Shown here piece by piece: positions 61,731 through 64,000 of a stretch of 64,000 nt of DNA. Every line of letters begins with the position of its first letter. The stretch's first letter is position 1. Source of the stretch: Sambucus nigra (lineage: Eukaryota > Streptophyta > Magnoliopsida > Dipsacales > Adoxaceae). Location of the stretch: NCBI GenBank assembly GCA_949130495.1, contig OX422211.1, forward strand, positions 442,998,219 through 443,062,218, in the 5' to 3' direction. Made by a program: the position numbers and the translations under genes. The notes beneath the pieces are model-generated. The model did no database searches and was not told the DNA's origin. It saw only the letters and a program-made list of their open reading frames with translations.

Positions 61731-64000
61731 TGTGACACCCCGCCTAATTAAATACCGGGCGATCACTCCTTTATTAAATTAAATCAAGGTAAACAGTTAG
61801 TTCATTCTCAGCATCACTGTCGATAAAAATAAATTTTCCAATTTAACACCCTAAATAATTAAGCTAAGTGTCAAAACCATTTTCATACATACTTTCCAAA
61901 TTTTATTTAAAAAAAAATCATTTATTTTATTAACAACATTCATTAAGTAAGAATCACACCACATTAAATATCTGCAACATAGTCCAATTAATTTAAAACA
62001 TTCGTCAATCGAATGTCAACATGCGAAATATAAAGTAACACAATCAAATTGAATAAAACCCATAGTAACAATACTGGAAATAACTGAAATACAAATGTCC
62101 AATAACAACGGAATAATGGAAAGAGCTACACATGCTCAACTAAATGAAAGTACTAAGAGTGGATCTGAATGAACGAAGTCGTCTAATCAAGAAACCTGCA
62201 ACTCCCACCTAAGTTGCAGCGCGTTCCTTCCAAGAGATCCTAAGCAAGATGCCCCTGTGGCTGGGCACCTGTAATACATACATATATATACAAGAGAGAG
62301 AGAGAGAGAACAACAGGTCAGAGCCCGAAAGTGTGTTTGATTTAAAATACGTTTAGCAAGTATTTAAATTGATACAGGCCAATGCAACAACATAATAGAG
62401 CGACACTCTCTTGAGAAATTCTCACCTCTCTTCTAATGTGCACGCCTATCGTACTAACCTTCCCAACGGGTTATCTTATCATTTTATCATACTAACCTTC
62501 CCAATAATATAGCTTATCTTAACTTATTCATAAGATTTCAAAACCGAACAATATCATTGTTTAAAAAGATACTTCCAATTAGCAACACAACTCTCGTTTT
62601 AGCTTTATTAATTTAAAAAGTTTCCCAGTGACATATTATACTTTCACAAAACAAGTATTTACCATTTGAGTCATCAACCATGCCCTACTTATCAAATCAC
62701 AGTAGGCAGTTTCAAGTTTCCAAATCTCATATATATATATTAACTACTCGTATAATATATATATAACAACAGCACCCCAAATAAAACTATGGTGCGTGCA
62801 TACTTCCACTATCCAAACCCCATAACACTCATATCAAGGGGAATACAAATTCGGAATCACTCTCGAACTGTATTAACACATACACAAACAATATCGAGGC
62901 GAAGCATAGATTCCAAGTCTCTAAGAGGATGGTACATACTCGCATCTCTTAGGACCGTCTGAACTATCAATTCGATAGTCTGTACCAAGGATATCTATCT
63001 TATAGGGTACAAGTCAATATCCTCCATAAAGGTCCCATCGAGATAAGACTGTCCCAGCGCGATAACCTCAAGGATAGCAAGTAGCACGGTATGTTTTACA
63101 CATGTATATAATATATGTACACACAATCATATAAATATACCACTTTCATCATATTAATATAGGTTTCTCTCGTCACCCATAATTACAACATTTATCCTTA
63201 ATTTCACATTATTAGTATTACGTAAAAGGTTTCATCTCTAACCTTAACTCGAAGAGTTTTCTCACTTATTATGTGACACTCGTGGACTCTATCCTTCCAA
63301 GTAAAAAATTCAGTAGGTATACCTATATTCAATATCGTAGCTATTCGCCGAAATCTCTCACTTGAAATACGTAGTTTCATCATTCATTATATAATTATCC
63401 CAAAAGCAAAATTCTCGTCTTATAATAAAGTTCCCAACACTTATTCATATGTCCTACTGGTCTTTCCTATCTCCCAAAACATTCTAATAATAATCCCCAA
63501 GAATTATTTCACGATAAATTTAATTTAACTAATTAAACAAGGGAAATAGGAGTCTGCCAGGAGGGGTCGATCGATCGAGGTCTGGGTCTCGATCGATCGA
63601 ACCTTCGATCGATCGAACCTTCGATCGATCGAAGCTCTATGCTCGATCGATCGATCAAGCAGGTATTTTGATTTCTGCAGAATTGTAGTTACGGGTTCTA
63701 CCAATTTTCTTCATCCAAATACATGTTTTCCAACCCCAAACATCCAAGAATTCTACTACTAACATTATAACAATATACCAGATGTTTCTAACGTAAGGCA
63801 TGGGTATTTCCATCATTTAATCAAGGATTAACAGCCCCAAAAGTTAATTAATTATCAAGAACACTGAAATTCCCTTAAACAGGTTTCTAACCAATTTTCT
63901 CCAGAAATCCCTTCTTATAATTATCAAAGTTTCATGGTTACATTCCTCTACATGGCAAGGTTTCCAGAATTTCCATATAAATCAATACTACATGGGTTTT
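61731..64000 (-). mobile_element. LTR F' (same family as F), inserted in the 5' LTR of element A, incomplete
   Basis: It begins TGTGACACCCCGCC and shares TAATTAAATA, ACTCCTTTA, CAGCATCACTGTCGA, CCTGTGGCTGGGCACC and GGTCAGAGCCCGA with LTR F in the same order. It has no coding. It runs off the window, so solo LTR or full element cannot be decided. A GA microsatellite lies at about 62291-62310. GACAC is the predicted target duplication. Confidence 0.78.
63566..63658. repeat. Cluster of TCGATCGATCGA palindromes in LTR F'
   Basis: Five copies of the GATC-periodic palindrome lie in 93 bases with spacers such as GGTCTGGGTC, ACCT and AGCTCTATGC. The outer edges correspond to the cluster in LTR F, but copy number and spacers differ. 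Confidence 0.92.

Larger units (their letters stand above)
45406..64000 (-). mobile_element. Tat-lineage (Retand/Ogre-like) Ty3/gypsy element A, runs off the window
   Basis: All parts of a full element are present: 3' LTR, polypurine tract, minisatellite 3' UTR, antisense PMD gene, spacer, integrase, archaeal-type RNase H, RNase H, RT, protease, gag, primer site and the first 72 bp (plus-strand left end) of the 5' LTR. The dual RNase H and the extra antisense gene point to the Tat clade. It lies in the protease region of element B. Its right-hand LTR is interrupted at 61731 by LTR F', so the rest of that LTR and the second target repeat (predicted GCATT) are outside the window. Confidence 0.9.

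Overview
This 64-kb window looks like nuclear DNA of a flowering plant (most likely a eudicot). It is AT-rich and built almost wholly of nested LTR retrotransposons. I recognise no tRNA or rRNA gene, CRISPR array or ordinary host gene. Evidence for a plant: Ty3/gypsy Tat-type polyproteins with a second RNase H, a plant-type tRNA-iMet primer site (TGGTATCAGAGC), plant mobile domain (PMD) coding sequence, and short U-rich introns.

Layout. 1-7234: an old decayed region (E) bounded by a diverged direct repeat. 7235-16150: Tat-like element C on the minus strand, carrying a decayed plus-strand gene. C is split by a three-LTR, two-internal-region non-autonomous element at 11049-15263. 16200-22170: chromovirus-like LTR sequence G, split by a 3.4-kb solo LTR (F, 18104-21543). 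22180-28230: Tat-like element D, with LTR, plus-strand decayed gene and minus-strand integrase remnant. 28240-29963: a plus-oriented LTR-like sequence with a cluster of TCGTTCGAACGA palindromes. 29964-45405: Tat element B (minus), interrupted by solo LTR H (37275-39332, perfect target duplication) and cut in its protease region by element A. 45406-64000: Tat element A (minus), with 3' LTR, polypurine tract, 40-bp minisatellite, antisense gene, full gag-protease-RT-RNaseH-aRNaseH-integrase, primer site and a 72-bp piece of 5' LTR. That 5' LTR is cut by another F-family LTR (F') running off the window.

How the parts relate. All four Tat-like elements share one plan on the minus strand: 5' LTR, gag-pol, spacer, a gene on the opposite strand, a repeat-rich 3' UTR, 3' LTR (C and D keep only part of it). 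The opposite-strand gene faces pol tail to tail across about 0.9-1 kb. In A and B it encodes a PMD-type protein followed by a long tail made of many small exons. In A I can delimit 13 exons; the 11 internal ones all have lengths divisible by three and every junction falls on a codon boundary. One exon of 19-20 codons is tandemly repeated with its introns in both elements. Because the gene is antisense to the genomic RNA, its introns would not be spliced out before reverse transcription. In C and D the equivalent gene is of a different type: a Transposase_28-like 'putative gypsy-type transposon' domain plus coiled coil. Nearly all premature stops I checked are explained by C-to-T change of CAG, CAA or CGA, so all coding units appear recently or anciently dead.

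The most interesting items are the modular antisense PMD gene with its exon multiplication, the tandem three-LTR element that seems to have transposed as one unit, and the position-conserved palindrome clusters in unrelated LTR families.
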